Shown: one piece after another, positions 24,148 through 32,761 of the stretch
How positions within the stretch are numbered: the first letter of the stretch is position 1
Layout of the letters: every line of letters begins with the position of its first letter
Assembly: GCA_016929495.1 (NCBI GenBank)
Contig: JAFGIS010000558.1
Coordinates: 1 to 37,702, forward strand
Direction: 5' to 3'
DNA length: 37,702 nucleotides
Origin: Polyangiaceae bacterium
Lineage (GTDB): Bacteria; Myxococcota_A; Polyangia; Polyangiales; Polyangiaceae
Made by a program: the position numbers and the translations under genes
The notes under the pieces: generated by a model
What the model was told of the DNA's origin: nothing
Databases searched by the model: none
The model's input: only the letters and a program-made list of their open reading frames with translations

Positions 24148-24951
24148 GTCCCGAAGCACCCTCAATCTGACCGCAGAGGGTTCGCCTCTCGCTCTCGTGC
24201 TGGCGGTTCTGCAAGACGGCGTGTTCGCTCGACCCGCTCGAGCGCGACCGGCGTCCGCAGCAATGCTGGTCTGGAGCTGTCGCGTGGCGCAGGCCAGATG
24301 GTTCAACAGTGCTCGAGATCGACTGAGCGGCGCAGACGCCAGTCAAGATCGAAGCCGAAACACGCAAGCATTGCCCCTTGCCGTCGTACCGCGCGGCGCG
24401 CACAATGCGTCTCGTTCGCGCACGCGCGTGGCGTACGGTCTGCTGCGACCACAGGTCTCGCGCAGTGAGTCGCTCGCGCGGGCCGTCGCGACGGGCCCCA
24501 TGGAGGTTCGAGAAGCCCGAGGCTCGAGCCCCCAGACGTCAGGAGACACGTCAAGAGAGAACGAGCGAACAGCAGCGTGCGCGGACCTCAGGGGTGAGGC
24601 GCCACGCGGTTCGACGTGGGGGCGAGACCTCGTTTTGCGCCGGCTCGGTGGTGCCCGCATCGGTAGCGTGCTAGGTTTGGGAGATTCCGGGAGTTCGTCG
24701 TTCTACGGGGCCGCCTGGCGCAACGCCCCCACCCGGTGGGACCTGAAAACGCAGGACCTGAAGAACACAGAGGGACCTGAAAAACACGGACAAGAGGAGA
24801 AGCACTCGACCCCGCGGCGGCAAGGATGACCCGATGCGCCACTCCGGCAATTGGAGGATCCCTGTTCCGACAGGGAGGTCCTTCAGACGTGAGCTACATG
24901 ACCAGATTTTGTGCTTGACCGGCCAGAAGGATGTTGTCCTCAACGAATATG
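24148..24951. other. Long intergenic region without convincing genes
   Basis: About 0.8 kb between the OmpA-family gene and the cdnL promoter. ORFs are open on both strands but have Arg/Ser-rich shadow-like translations, no domain and no ribosome binding site. It contains the short imperfect repeats at 24739-24791 and is locally AT-richer after 24735. A small RNA cannot be excluded. Confidence 0.5.
24739..24791. repeat. Three imperfect tandem copies of GGACCTGAAaAACACaGA
   Basis: Units start at 24739, 24754 and 24773, each beginning GGACCTGAA and followed by an AACACA/G-like tail of 6-10 bases. This resembles degenerate intergenic ACACAGAG-type repeats. No function is evident. Confidence 0.7.
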
Positions 24952-24980
24952 TTGACACAATTCGTCGATCTGATTATTGT
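24952..24980 (+). promoter_or_regulatory. Sigma-70 promoter upstream of cdnL
   Basis: TTGACA (24952-24957) is followed after exactly 17 bp by TATTGT (24975-24980), in an AT-rich stretch. The start near 24987 would give a leader of about 205 nt before the cdnL ATG. Confidence 0.65.
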
Positions 24981-25191
24981 GCCGCGCCTGGCGACCTCTG
25001 ACCTCGAAATGCCAGCGGTAGCCTGTGCAGCATCAAGCTCACGTCGTCTCGGGAATGGAACCGTCGGCTAGCTCGTTCAATGCGTATCCACACGAGGCGG
25101 CTCGCGCTTGAGCCTGGCCACCCTCATCCAGCAGGTGCCGCTTCGGCTTCTGCGGCGCCGTGTGGCATTTCGATCGCAGTAAGGAGAAATC

Positions 25192-25698
25192 ATGCAGGCA
25201 GCCCAAGGAGTTGAATTCAAGGTCGGCGACAAGGCTGTCTACCCCGCACAGGGCGTCGCGGAGGTAATCAGCATCGACGAGAAGGATATCGCCGGCGCGC
25301 GACAGCGTTTCTATGTGCTGAGGATCCTGGACACCGATCGGAAGATCATGGTCCCGGTATCGAACGCGAATGCTGTTGGGCTTCGCCAAGTGATCAGCGA
25401 ACAGGAAATCCGCGAGATCTTCGATATTCTCAAGGAGCGCACCATCGGCTTCGATACGCAAACCTGGAACCGGCGCTATCGGGGCTTCATGGACAAGATC
25501 AAGACCGGCTCGATCTACGACGTGGCCGAGGTGCTTCGCGACTTGTATCGCCTGAAGGCCAGCAAACAGCTGTCGTTCGGGGAGCGTCGCATGCTGGACA
25601 CGGCGCGGTCTCTTATCGTCAAGGAGATTGCCATCGCACGCGAACAGACGGAAGACGACGTCAAGACGGAGATCGAGTCGATCTTCTTCGCGAACTGA
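25192..25698 (+). CDS. cdnL: CdnL/CarD-family RNA polymerase-binding transcription factor
   Basis: The 168-residue product matches CdnL of Myxococcus and CarD of Mycobacterium in length and layout. The N-terminal Tudor-like RNA-polymerase-interaction domain spans about 8-65 (FKVGDKAVYPAQGVAEVISI, YVLRILDTDRKIMVPVSNA). The helical DNA-binding domain spans about 70-160, with Trp92 in TQTWNRRYRGFMDKIKTGS and then VAEVLRDLYRLKASKQLSFGE. The family stabilises the open promoter complex at sigma-A promoters, notably rRNA, and is essential in Myxococcus. It lacks the long C-terminal extension of myxococcal CarD. AAGGAG lies upstream of the ATG. Confidence 0.93.
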   Translation: MQAAQGVEFKVGDKAVYPAQGVAEVISIDEKDIAGARQRFYVLRILDTDRKIMVPVSNANAVGLRQVISEQEIREIFDILKERTIGFDTQTWNRRYRGFMDKIKTGSIYDVAEVLRDLYRLKASKQLSFGERRMLDTARSLIVKEIAIAREQTEDDVKTEIESIFFAN

Positions 25699-25771
25699 AC
25701 GTTGTCGTCCGGGACTTGCTGCAGCGCGCGGCTCGAACGAGCCGTGCGCTGTCTGCGTTTGTGCGTACCCC

Positions 25772-26278
25772 TCAGGGCTCGTGTGCTTGCCGCCGTCGGA
25801 TGGGCGGGAGGGGGGGCAATCTGAGCACCACACGCCACTGATTGTCCTCCCTGACGACCGTCACGATGCGGCGCTGTGAATCGGGTGCCTCACCGGTCAC
25901 GATGACCTCGGCCCAGCCTCCTTGGATCTGGCTGGTGTACCGTTTCGGCTCGAATTGCATCGAAAAGCGGGAGGGCGCCAGCATCGCTTCTGGCACCACT
26001 TTGCGGCCCACCAGGGCACTGGCGCGCTTGGCGCGCTCGGCCAGGTTGTCTCGCGCCTCGAGCCAGAGCAAGTCGAACGCCGCTCGTGCCGCCTTGGGGT
26101 CCCCGTGCACACGCCGCATGCGGTTGACGAACTCCTCGACGACTCGTTCCGGTGAATCCTCCGATGGGCGTTTGCGGCAGCCGGTCGCCACGCAAAGGAC
26201 CGCTGTCGCGGCAAGGACGTACGCGGCGACGACACGGTGTCGCGCTGCGGAGGCGGACCATCGAGGAAGCGCGCGCAT
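25772..26278 (-). CDS. NTF2-like (DUF4878-type) lipoprotein
   Basis: The frame is open to 26632, but the ATG at 26276-26278 starts a lipoprotein signal (RHRVVAAYVLAATAVLCVATGC, Cys34). The mature part opens SPERVVEEFVNRMRRVHGD, then AAFDLLWLEARDNLAERAKR, and ends in strands (GGWAEVIVTGE, RIVTVVREDNQWRVVL). This helix-then-sheet plan is that of small NTF2-like lipoproteins. It is 168 residues of unknown role, possibly ligand binding in the periplasm. It is divergent from the DNA methyltransferase gene. Confidence 0.75.
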   Translation of the reverse strand: MRALPRWSASAARHRVVAAYVLAATAVLCVATGCRKRPSEDSPERVVEEFVNRMRRVHGDPKAARAAFDLLWLEARDNLAERAKRASALVGRKVVPEAMLAPSRFSMQFEPKRYTSQIQGGWAEVIVTGEAPDSQRRIVTVVREDNQWRVVLRLPPLPPIRRRQAHEP

Positions 26279-26369
26279 CGGCTGGAGCTCGGACCGACGA
26301 CTCGCGTACCGCAGACCCCGACCCTTGGCCAGCCGGACTCGCGGTACCCTGCGCAGCGAGACGCTCGTC

Positions 26370-26410
26370 TCGTTCGGCTTGCCGTCCCGGCGAGCAGGCA
26401 GGCCGAACGA
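26370..26410. promoter_or_regulatory. Imperfect hairpin between divergent lipoprotein and methyltransferase genes
   Basis: TCGTTCGGC (26370-26378) and GCCGAACGA (26402-26410) pair perfectly. The stem extends inward by TTGCC against GGCAG, including one G-T pair, making about 14 bp with a 13-base loop. It lies in the 204-bp divergent intergenic region and could be an operator or a structured leader. Confidence 0.45.
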
Positions 26411-26482
26411 CACAGGACGGCCACGACGGGACGAGCGCGGCCGAACGGATAGCCTGCCCCAACGGCAGCGCAAATTGGCCCG

Positions 26483-27628
26483 GTGGAGCGACCGTCCGCT
26501 ACTGTCAGCCTGCCCATGGGCGAACTTGGTGCAGTGCGACTCGACTGGAACGGGAAAGAGATGCCGGCGCTGGCTGGGCTCACAGAGCTGTGCCTCGTCA
26601 GTCCGGGCGATCCGGCCTGTAGACTGATTCACGGTGACAATCTCGCCGCAATGCGAGCACTCGGGCGTCGTGCGATGAGCTTCATGCTCGCCTACCTGGA
26701 TCCACCCTTCCTAACGGGGCGCCTGCATCTTCGGGTGACGCGGGCACGGCACACGGGCACGGGGGGGATCGTACGAAGCCTGGGGCCTGCATTCGACGAC
26801 CGCTGGAGCGGGCTCGCGGAGTATCTCTCGGAGCTCCGACCTCGGCTGGTAGCTGCCCGGGACCTGCTGGACGATCGTGGCTGCATGGTGCTGCACGTGG
26901 ACACCAAGACCAGCCACTACGCCAAGGTGCTCTGCGACGAGATCTTCGGGCAGAGCTGCTTCGCCAGCGAGATCGTGTGGCGCTATCGGCGCTGGCCGAG
27001 CAAGACCGCCAATTTCCAGCGCGTGCACGATGTCCTGCTGCGCTACGTGAAGAACCCGAGGACTGCACCGCGGTTCCGCCAGCTGTATGAGCCCCTGGCG
27101 CCTTCGACGCAAGCCACCTGGGGCAACGGACGACAACGTGCGGTCTTCGACGGACAGGGCCGGCGCAAACGCTCGAGCACGACCGAGACAGAAAGCCCGG
27201 GCACTCCACTGGGGGACGTGTGGAACATCGGGATCGTGGCGCCCGTTGCGCGGGAGCGCACGGGCTACCCAACCCAGAAGCCCGAAGCTCTCATCGAACG
27301 GTTGCTCCAGGCTTGCACCGAGCCCGGCGACCTCGTGCTCGACCCGTACGTGGGCAGCGGCACGACACTTTCCGTGTGTCATCGCCTGGGTCGCGCGGCA
27401 CTGGGCATCGACGCAAGCCCGGGCGCCGTCGAAGTCACACTCCGGCGACTCGAGGCGGCCGGCGTGGTCCCGCTTCTCGAGCGTGCCCGGACGGCGGAGC
27501 GTCCGCGCCGCCTCGGCAAGACCCGCGGGGCCGAAGCCGCAGACGGGCAGCAACGACGCGGGCGGGGGGGGCAGAACCAGATGGTCTTGCGCGCCCGTGC
27601 GGCCGCGCCTAAATGCTCGCCAACATGA
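26483..27628 (+). CDS. Orphan beta-class DNA methyltransferase (N4/N6 amino group)
   Basis: The 381-residue protein has DPPF (catalytic motif IV) at 73-76, preceded by CRLIHGDNLAAMRAL. Far downstream is the AdoMet-binding motif I, LDPYVGSGTTLSVCHRLGRAALGID, near 290-315. The order IV, target-recognition region, I is the beta class used by many N6-adenine and type III Mod enzymes. Also seen are GYPTQKPEALIERLL, typical of the family, and a basic C-terminal tail. No restriction endonuclease gene is adjacent, so this is an orphan or a remnant. The start is GTG 26483 or ATG 26516, both without a clear ribosome binding site. The end overlaps the next gene by 16 bp. Confidence 0.88.
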   Translation: MERPSATVSLPMGELGAVRLDWNGKEMPALAGLTELCLVSPGDPACRLIHGDNLAAMRALGRRAMSFMLAYLDPPFLTGRLHLRVTRARHTGTGGIVRSLGPAFDDRWSGLAEYLSELRPRLVAARDLLDDRGCMVLHVDTKTSHYAKVLCDEIFGQSCFASEIVWRYRRWPSKTANFQRVHDVLLRYVKNPRTAPRFRQLYEPLAPSTQATWGNGRQRAVFDGQGRRKRSSTTETESPGTPLGDVWNIGIVAPVARERTGYPTQKPEALIERLLQACTEPGDLVLDPYVGSGTTLSVCHRLGRAALGIDASPGAVEVTLRRLEAAGVVPLLERARTAERPRRLGKTRGAEAADGQQRRGRGGQNQMVLRARAAAPKCSPT

Positions 27629-28566
27629 CGGCACGACGGCCTCCGAGCTTGGCTGCGGGCATCTCGGCCTTTCTGATGTGCCTTGCAGCCATGCCCGCGC
27701 CTTCTTCCTCGATTGCGCGCGATGGAGGGCTTGCGGCGGTGCACGTGGGGCCGCGCTCGTTCAGCGTCGACGAGCTGCGGGCACGCCTGGCAATCGTACC
27801 GTCGGTACAGAAGCGCGCACTCGGCAAGAACGACGACGAACGCCGTGAGCGCTTCGTGAACGAGGTTATCGTGCCGGAGGCTCTGTTCGCCTTGGAGGCG
27901 GAGCGCACCCGCCTCGCCGAGCAGCCTGGGGTGCAAGGCCGGCTCAAGGGCGTGCTGCGGGATGCCTTGGTGCGCGAGTTCGGCGGAGAACTCGAACGCC
28001 AGCAGGCAGTGACCCCCGTCGAGATCGAGACGTACTTCAACGAGCATCGCGCGGAGTTTTCCGTGCCGAAGCGCCTTCGCGTCTGGTGGATCGTGGTGGA
28101 TGGCTCCGAGCTCGCACAGAGCATCCTCTCGGAGACGCGAGGCGTCTCCGGCCTGCGGCGCTGGACGGAGCTGGCCCGGCAACACTCGACCGACCGCGCG
28201 ACGCGAATGCGTTCAGGAGACCTGGGCTTCGTTGATGCAACCGGTCAATCGTCGATCCCGAGCGTGCGCGTGCCCCCCGAGGTCTACGCGGCGGCGGACA
28301 CCGTTGCAGACGGAGCCATCGTGCCGCAGCCCGTCGGGGTCTCCGGCCGATTCGCCGCAATCTGGCGACGCGGCAGCTCGCCTGCCCAGAACGTCGAGCT
28401 CAAGGACGTAGAACGGCGGATCGCTCGCGCACTCGTGGAGCGTCGTGTACAAGAGCTGGTCCAGAGGACACTCCAAGCGCTCCGCAGGCAATACGTGCGC
28501 GATCTTCGAGCCAGTCTGCTTTCCGAGCTGCCTGGCTCGGGCCCGTCCTCGACAAAACAGCGGTGA
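27613..28566 (+). CDS. Exported parvulin-type peptidyl-prolyl isomerase (SurA/PpiC-like)
   Basis: The ATG at 27613 (or 27625) gives 317 residues with an export signal (SLAAGISAFLMCLAAMPAPS). An N-terminal SurA-like helical region follows (SVDELRARLAIVP, RRERFVNEVIVPEALFALEAER). The rotamase-like core spans about 135-260: EIETYFNEHRAEFSVPKRLRV, ELARQHSTDRATRMRSGDLGF, and VADGAIVPQPVGVSGRFAAIW. The family folds or escorts outer-membrane proteins in the periplasm. Some conserved core residues look divergent, so chaperone rather than isomerase activity is possible. It overlaps the methyltransferase gene and is convergent with rnc, 13 bp apart. Confidence 0.85.
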   Translation: MLANMTARRPPSLAAGISAFLMCLAAMPAPSSSIARDGGLAAVHVGPRSFSVDELRARLAIVPSVQKRALGKNDDERRERFVNEVIVPEALFALEAERTRLAEQPGVQGRLKGVLRDALVREFGGELERQQAVTPVEIETYFNEHRAEFSVPKRLRVWWIVVDGSELAQSILSETRGVSGLRRWTELARQHSTDRATRMRSGDLGFVDATGQSSIPSVRVPPEVYAAADTVADGAIVPQPVGVSGRFAAIWRRGSSPAQNVELKDVERRIARALVERRVQELVQRTLQALRRQYVRDLRASLLSELPGSGPSSTKQR

Positions 28567-28579
28567 TACGCCGGCGGCT

Positions 28580-29299
28580 CTACTCGCGCGGCTCGCAAGC
28601 GGAGGGCGCCTCGAGCGCTCCATTCGGCTCGGCCGCCTCCGAACGAAGGGCAGCAAGTGCCGCGGCCTGCTCTGCTTGGCGCTTCGAGCGCCCAGCGCCA
28701 CGACCCGCAACGCGACCATCGATCCGGACCCCCACCTCGAACCAGCGGTCGTGCGCCGGACCACCCGACTCCAGCACCTCGTACGTAGGAGCGGCCAGCC
28801 CCTGACTCTGGACCCGTTCCTGAAGCTCGCTCTTGGGATCACGGCCTGCACCGGCGTCGAGGCTGCCCAGCTCCTGCTCGACTATGCGCCTGCACGCCTC
28901 CCGCGCAGCGTCCAGGCCGTGGTCAAGGTAGACGGCGGCGACAAGTGCCTCGACCGTGTCCGCCAGGACGTTGGTGCTGTCACGAAGCTTCGAGCCTTCC
29001 GCGCCCTTGCCGAGCCGGACCATGCTGGCCACATCGTGGCGCCGACCCCAAGCGGCGAGCGCCTCGGAATTGACCAGCGCCGAGCGCATGCGGGTCAGGT
29101 CTCCTTCATCCGCTTCGGGATAGCGCAGGAACAGTATCTCGGTCGTGCAGAACCCGAGCACCGCATCGCCCAGCAGCTCCAGACGCTGGTTGTCGGGCGT
29201 GCCGGAGCGCTCATTGGCGTAGCTGGGGTGGGTCAACGCTTCGTCCAAGTGCTTGGACTCGGGTCCGAGGCCGAGGACATCGGTGGCGTTTGGCTCCAT
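28580..29299 (-). CDS. rnc: Ribonuclease III
   Basis: RNase III cuts double-stranded RNA in rRNA maturation and mRNA turnover. The 239-residue product shows the signature NQRLELLGDAVLG, with Glu41 and Asp45, and the second catalytic pair in NVLADTVEALVAAVYLD (Asp115, Glu118). The C-terminal double-stranded RNA-binding domain (about 155-222) includes DPKSELQERVQSQGLAAPTY and AGRSKRQAEQAAALAAL. The ATG at 29297-29299 matches the family start; 29320 is also possible. No clear ribosome binding site is seen. Confidence 0.95.
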   Translation of the reverse strand: MEPNATDVLGLGPESKHLDEALTHPSYANERSGTPDNQRLELLGDAVLGFCTTEILFLRYPEADEGDLTRMRSALVNSEALAAWGRRHDVASMVRLGKGAEGSKLRDSTNVLADTVEALVAAVYLDHGLDAAREACRRIVEQELGSLDAGAGRDPKSELQERVQSQGLAAPTYEVLESGGPAHDRWFEVGVRIDGRVAGRGAGRSKRQAEQAAALAALRSEAAEPNGALEAPSACEPRE

Positions 29300-29601
29300 G
29301 CCAGCACGAAAGCGTAGCACTTGGAGTCTCGAGTCGCTGGCCAGTGAGGCCTGGCCGGAGCGACCCGAACCTGATCGACGCCCAGGTTCTTGACACCGGG
29401 CATCGAACCTGGCGGGTCTGGGTTCCTACCTCCTGGTCGTCGAGTCATGCTGGACGCACCCCGCCGCCTCCCCGCCGCCTGGGCGTCGGGGGCCGACTCC
29501 CCAAGGTGATATGGCCGAGCACGATTCTCACAGTGGTCGACCATCGGGCTCGGCTATCTCTCGACGGGCAGTCGTAGCTCGGGGGCAGGTGACAGACGCG
29601 C

Positions 29602-29943
29602 TCAGCAGCGGAGCTGCGCGAGCAACTCGCGGGCCTCCAATCGGTTCGGATCCGCCTCGAGGGCGCGCTCGAGCATCAAAATGGTCTTGCTGGATTCCCC
29701 TTGGCGATGATGCACGAGCCCGAGCCGGTGAAGCACCGCCGCCCTCGTAATCGGAGGTTCGCCGGGAAGCCGCAGCAGCAACAAGCCGCGGAACGCCACG
29801 GACGCGCGCTCGAGGCCACCGGCGGCGAGGTAAGCCTCTCCCAAGGCCCAGAGTCGCGCGGGGTTGGCCGGATCCCTGCGCACCGCGGCCTCGAGCTCCG
29901 CGATCCGTCGACAATCGGAGCCCTCCCCGCCGCCCTTGGCCAT
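29602..29943 (-). CDS. Small TPR protein
   Basis: From the ATG at 29941-29943 there are 113 residues forming about three TPR-like helix pairs: IAELEAAVRRDPANPARLWALG, YLAAGGLERASVAFRGLLLL, and AAVLHRLGLVHHRQGESSK followed by ALEADPNRLEARELLAQL. The frame is open to 30210, but the added part lacks any pattern. It may be a cytoplasmic scaffold or a fragment of a larger TPR protein; function unknown. Confidence 0.55.
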   Translation of the reverse strand: MAKGGGEGSDCRRIAELEAAVRRDPANPARLWALGEAYLAAGGLERASVAFRGLLLLRLPGEPPITRAAVLHRLGLVHHRQGESSKTILMLERALEADPNRLEARELLAQLRC

Positions 29944-30274
29944 CGGCTCCAACCAGCCGCGATCGATGGTCCGCCGGCCAAGCTGCAGTCGCCGGAGGCA
30001 GGCACTGGCAGCTACGCGCGGCGACACCACCCAGCATGATGTGACCCAAGGTGTGCCGGTCTTGCAGTGCCCAGGGCAAACGGACGGCCCTTTCTGGGAA
30101 CGCCCGACGGCAGGTCGCTGAGCCAGCCAGGAAGGTTGCCGGGCCACCGAGTCTCTGGCAGCGCTCAGCGCCACCCTGGGACTCGCTCCGAACCCCACCA
30201 GCGCGCCCACAGACCGCCGATCCCCGGCGATGCGCGTCGGCGTGTTCGCCTCCGCGGGGCGCTATGCTGAGGCC
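29944..30274. other. Intergenic region between divergent TPR and zinc-ribbon genes
   Basis: About 330 bp with no recognisable gene, repeat or near-consensus promoter. The open minus frame continuing from the TPR gene (to 30210) reads as low-similarity Arg/Ser/Cys-rich sequence and is probably not translated. Confidence 0.4.
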
Positions 30275-30928
30275 ATGGCTCGATTGCTGGCGTGCCCGTT
30301 CTGCAGGCAGCTGTTCCCCGACGAGGAGGCGGTCGAGACGTGCCCGGAGTGCGGGCTGCCACTTCGGCCATTCGAAAGACTGCCCCCCTCGCTCGAGGTT
30401 CGGGCGCACGAGTACGTGGCCCCCGAAGACCGACGGCTGCCATTGGGATACGCGAAGCGGGGACGCGGCGCGTTGCTTCTGCTCGGCGTCGCTGGACTCG
30501 CTGCGTTCTTCTGCCCGTGGGTACGCATGTCTCACCCGGACGCTGTCGTGTATACGGGTTTCGATCTGGCGCGAGCCAACGCAGGCTGGCTGTGGGCAGG
30601 CGCGGTGGCGTGGTTCGTGCTCTTGCCCCTGGTGGCCAGCCGCCGCACGATCACGCAAATGCGCGGCGTGCGTATCGTCTGCACTCTGTTCGCGGGCATG
30701 ACCCTGGTCGACGTTGCGCTCTTGTTCGCGTTGCGGGCCAGCAGCGGACGTGTTCCGGTGGTGTTCGCCTGGAGCTGGGGGCTGTACGTCAGTCTAGCCG
30801 TGAGCGCGCTCGGCGCGATCGTCGCGGCACGTTTCGGCGGGCGGCTCGACGACCTGCCGGCGGTGACGTGGACGGATTCAGCGGGAGATCCGCAGGCGGA
30901 ATCGAGTGCCGGGGAGACGCTGCACTGA
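30275..30928 (+). CDS. Zinc-ribbon membrane protein of unknown function
   Basis: The ATG at 30275 (GAGG just upstream) gives 217 residues. The N-terminus is a zinc ribbon, CPFC then CPEC (Cys7, 10, 23, 26). Four hydrophobic spans follow from about residue 65 to 205 (GALLLLGVAGLAAFFCPW, AGWLWAGAVAWFVLLPLVA, CTLFAGMTLVDVALLFAL, WSWGLYVSLAVSALGAIVA). This plan is frequent in myxobacterial proteins of unknown role; the ribbon probably faces the cytoplasm. It is convergent with the outer-membrane protein gene, 16 bp apart. Confidence 0.75.
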   Translation: MARLLACPFCRQLFPDEEAVETCPECGLPLRPFERLPPSLEVRAHEYVAPEDRRLPLGYAKRGRGALLLLGVAGLAAFFCPWVRMSHPDAVVYTGFDLARANAGWLWAGAVAWFVLLPLVASRRTITQMRGVRIVCTLFAGMTLVDVALLFALRASSGRVPVVFAWSWGLYVSLAVSALGAIVAARFGGRLDDLPAVTWTDSAGDPQAESSAGETLH

Positions 30929-30944
30929 CGACGGTCCTGCCGCC

Positions 30945-32069
30945 TCAAAGCACCACGCCGAACTCGAGCACCGCGGTCCACTGGCGTGGGGTACCCTTGA
31001 GCTCGTCTTTGGCACTCTGGCTCGTCTGTGCGTCTTCGGGAGCGACCAGGTCGAACATGGCTTGCGCTCCGAACTGGAGCATCTCGTAGCGCGCGCTGGC
31101 GCCGATGATGGCGCGCTGGCGCACGAAGCGGGCCTTGTCGAACACGACGTTGTTGTTCATGTCCGCATGGACGCCGCCCTCGCAGATGGCCTGACCGTCG
31201 TACACCGGTTCCCCGTTCTCGTCCACTTGATCAGGTGCACTGGGTGAGCCAGGGACATTGTCGCCCTGGTAGTTGCACAGCTCGGTGGCGTCGGTCTTCG
31301 GAGTCAAATCGATCGTGCCCGAGTCGCCGAATATCCAGAGATACTGGAAGCCAACCCATGGGCTCAGTACCACGCTGGAAGCGACCGGGATCGGCTTCGA
31401 GATCTGTACGTCGAGGCTCGATATGGTCAGCTGCAGCTGCGACGTACCCGCAATCGTGCGCACGGCACCGCCCACGGCGATATCCGGAACGTAGCCCGGA
31501 ATGCCCTCACGAAAGCCCTCGAGCACGGCCAGGCGCACATCGCCACCCGCGGACATGAGCGTCGTCTGCGGCATCATCCCCACCGATGCGCCGACCTCCA
31601 ACCCGAAGCCCAGACCCTTGCGTGCCTTCAGGGAATAGAGCTGGAGAAACGAAGCCGGATCGTCGTTCTGCTCGGACGCGATCACCGCGTCGGGGTCATC
31701 GTTGCCGCGCGTCCCGAGCCTCCAGTACTTGGCGCGCTCGTTGATGTCGGTGTACGAGGCTTCGAAGGAGAAATGGAAGCCGCCGTAGCCGGTCGTGCGC
31801 GCCGGATGCATGGCAGTCGGGGCAAACGCAAATCCGAGCTGGTTGACGAACCGCTTGAAGAGGCGGTCGTTGGTCGTGCAGCGCGGACGTCCGGACGCGT
31901 CGAGGAAATCCTCGTTGTACGAGCCGTAGCCTTCCGGCCCCTGCTGGCACTCCGAGTTCACCACGAATCGCTCAAGGGCCGGATCCATGGACCCTGCCAG
32001 CGCGACGTCCACAGCCGCGAGCACAGCAAGCCCGGCAGCCAACCCGGTGATGTTCGTTATGGGGCGCAC
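30945..32069 (-). CDS. Outer-membrane beta-barrel protein
   Basis: The 374-residue product has an export signal (GLAAGLAVLAAVDVALA, cleavage before GS) and amphipathic strands with aromatic ends: GYGGFHFSFEASYTDI, GLGFGLEVGASVGMMP, LQLTISSLDVQIS, VVLSPWVGFQYLWIFG, RAIIGASARYEMLQFGAQAMF, and a last strand WTAVLEFGVVL. A hydrophilic loop around TDATELCNYQGDNVP is rich in Asp, Pro and Asn with a Cys pair. This is a transport or structural barrel; no family can be named. It is divergent from trmL. Confidence 0.75.
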   Translation of the reverse strand: MRPITNITGLAAGLAVLAAVDVALAGSMDPALERFVVNSECQQGPEGYGSYNEDFLDASGRPRCTTNDRLFKRFVNQLGFAFAPTAMHPARTTGYGGFHFSFEASYTDINERAKYWRLGTRGNDDPDAVIASEQNDDPASFLQLYSLKARKGLGFGLEVGASVGMMPQTTLMSAGGDVRLAVLEGFREGIPGYVPDIAVGGAVRTIAGTSQLQLTISSLDVQISKPIPVASSVVLSPWVGFQYLWIFGDSGTIDLTPKTDATELCNYQGDNVPGSPSAPDQVDENGEPVYDGQAICEGGVHADMNNNVVFDKARFVRQRAIIGASARYEMLQFGAQAMFDLVAPEDAQTSQSAKDELKGTPRQWTAVLEFGVVL

Positions 32070-32189
32070 AGAGGGGTCTCCGCGCGGGCGAGGCTACTTG
32101 CCGCCCGGGAGCCTCGTCAAGCGCAAGGCCATGAGGCTCAAGGACGCCGTTGGGGCACAACTGCGGACCTAAGCTAGGATGGGCGCCCC

Positions 32190-32744
32190 ATGTGCCACGA
32201 TCCCAAGGGTATCCAGGCGGGTCGGCTGCGGGCCCGGGCTCTGCTCAGGCCTTTTCATGTCGTGCTCGTGGAGCCGGAGATCCCCCCGAACACCGGAAAC
32301 GTCGCCCGGCTGTGCGCCGCCACCGGGTGTCCTTTGCACCTGGTACAGCCGCTGGGGTTCCGCACTGATGCGCATGCCGTCCGGCGGGCGGGCCTTGACT
32401 ACTGGCACCTGGTCGAGGTGCACCTGCACCCAAACCTGGAGGCGGCCGAACAATCGGTCCGTGCGCTGCGCTGCAAAGAGGATTCGCGAGAATCCTGGTA
32501 TTTCAGCGGGAAGGCGCGCAGAAGCTACCTGGACACGCCATTCCGGCTGGGTGACGCCCTGGTCTTTGGCAAGGAGAGTGTCGGTCTGCCCGAGGCGCTG
32601 CTCGAAGACCGAGAGGATCACGTGATCGCGATTCCGACACTGGGTGCGGTCCGCTCTCTCAACCTGGCGAACGCAGTCGGCATCGTCGTCTATGAGGCAC
32701 TGCGCCGCTCGGGTGCGCTCGCCGTCGACGAAACGAGGCGCTAA
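32190..32744 (+). CDS. trmL: tRNA (cytidine(34)-2'-O)-methyltransferase
   Basis: TrmL methylates the wobble ribose of tRNA-Leu isoacceptors using AdoMet. The SPOUT-fold motifs are all present: LVEPEIPPNTGNVARLCAATG, LDYWHLVEVHLHPNL, LVFGKESVGLPEALL, and VRSLNLANAVGIVVYEALR with the knot. At 184 residues it is slightly longer than E. coli TrmL (157), by an N-terminal stretch of about 20 residues, so translation could start later. It stands alone and is convergent with the J-domain gene. Confidence 0.92.
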   Translation: MCHDPKGIQAGRLRARALLRPFHVVLVEPEIPPNTGNVARLCAATGCPLHLVQPLGFRTDAHAVRRAGLDYWHLVEVHLHPNLEAAEQSVRALRCKEDSRESWYFSGKARRSYLDTPFRLGDALVFGKESVGLPEALLEDREDHVIAIPTLGAVRSLNLANAVGIVVYEALRRSGALAVDETRR

Positions 32745-32761
32745 CGTAGTAGCGGCCTGGT

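Noticed and set aside
24197-24829. 210-codon plus-strand ORF in the gap before cdnL.
   Set aside because: No ribosome binding site, no domain, and composition typical of random high-GC frames; its end is made of the short repeats.
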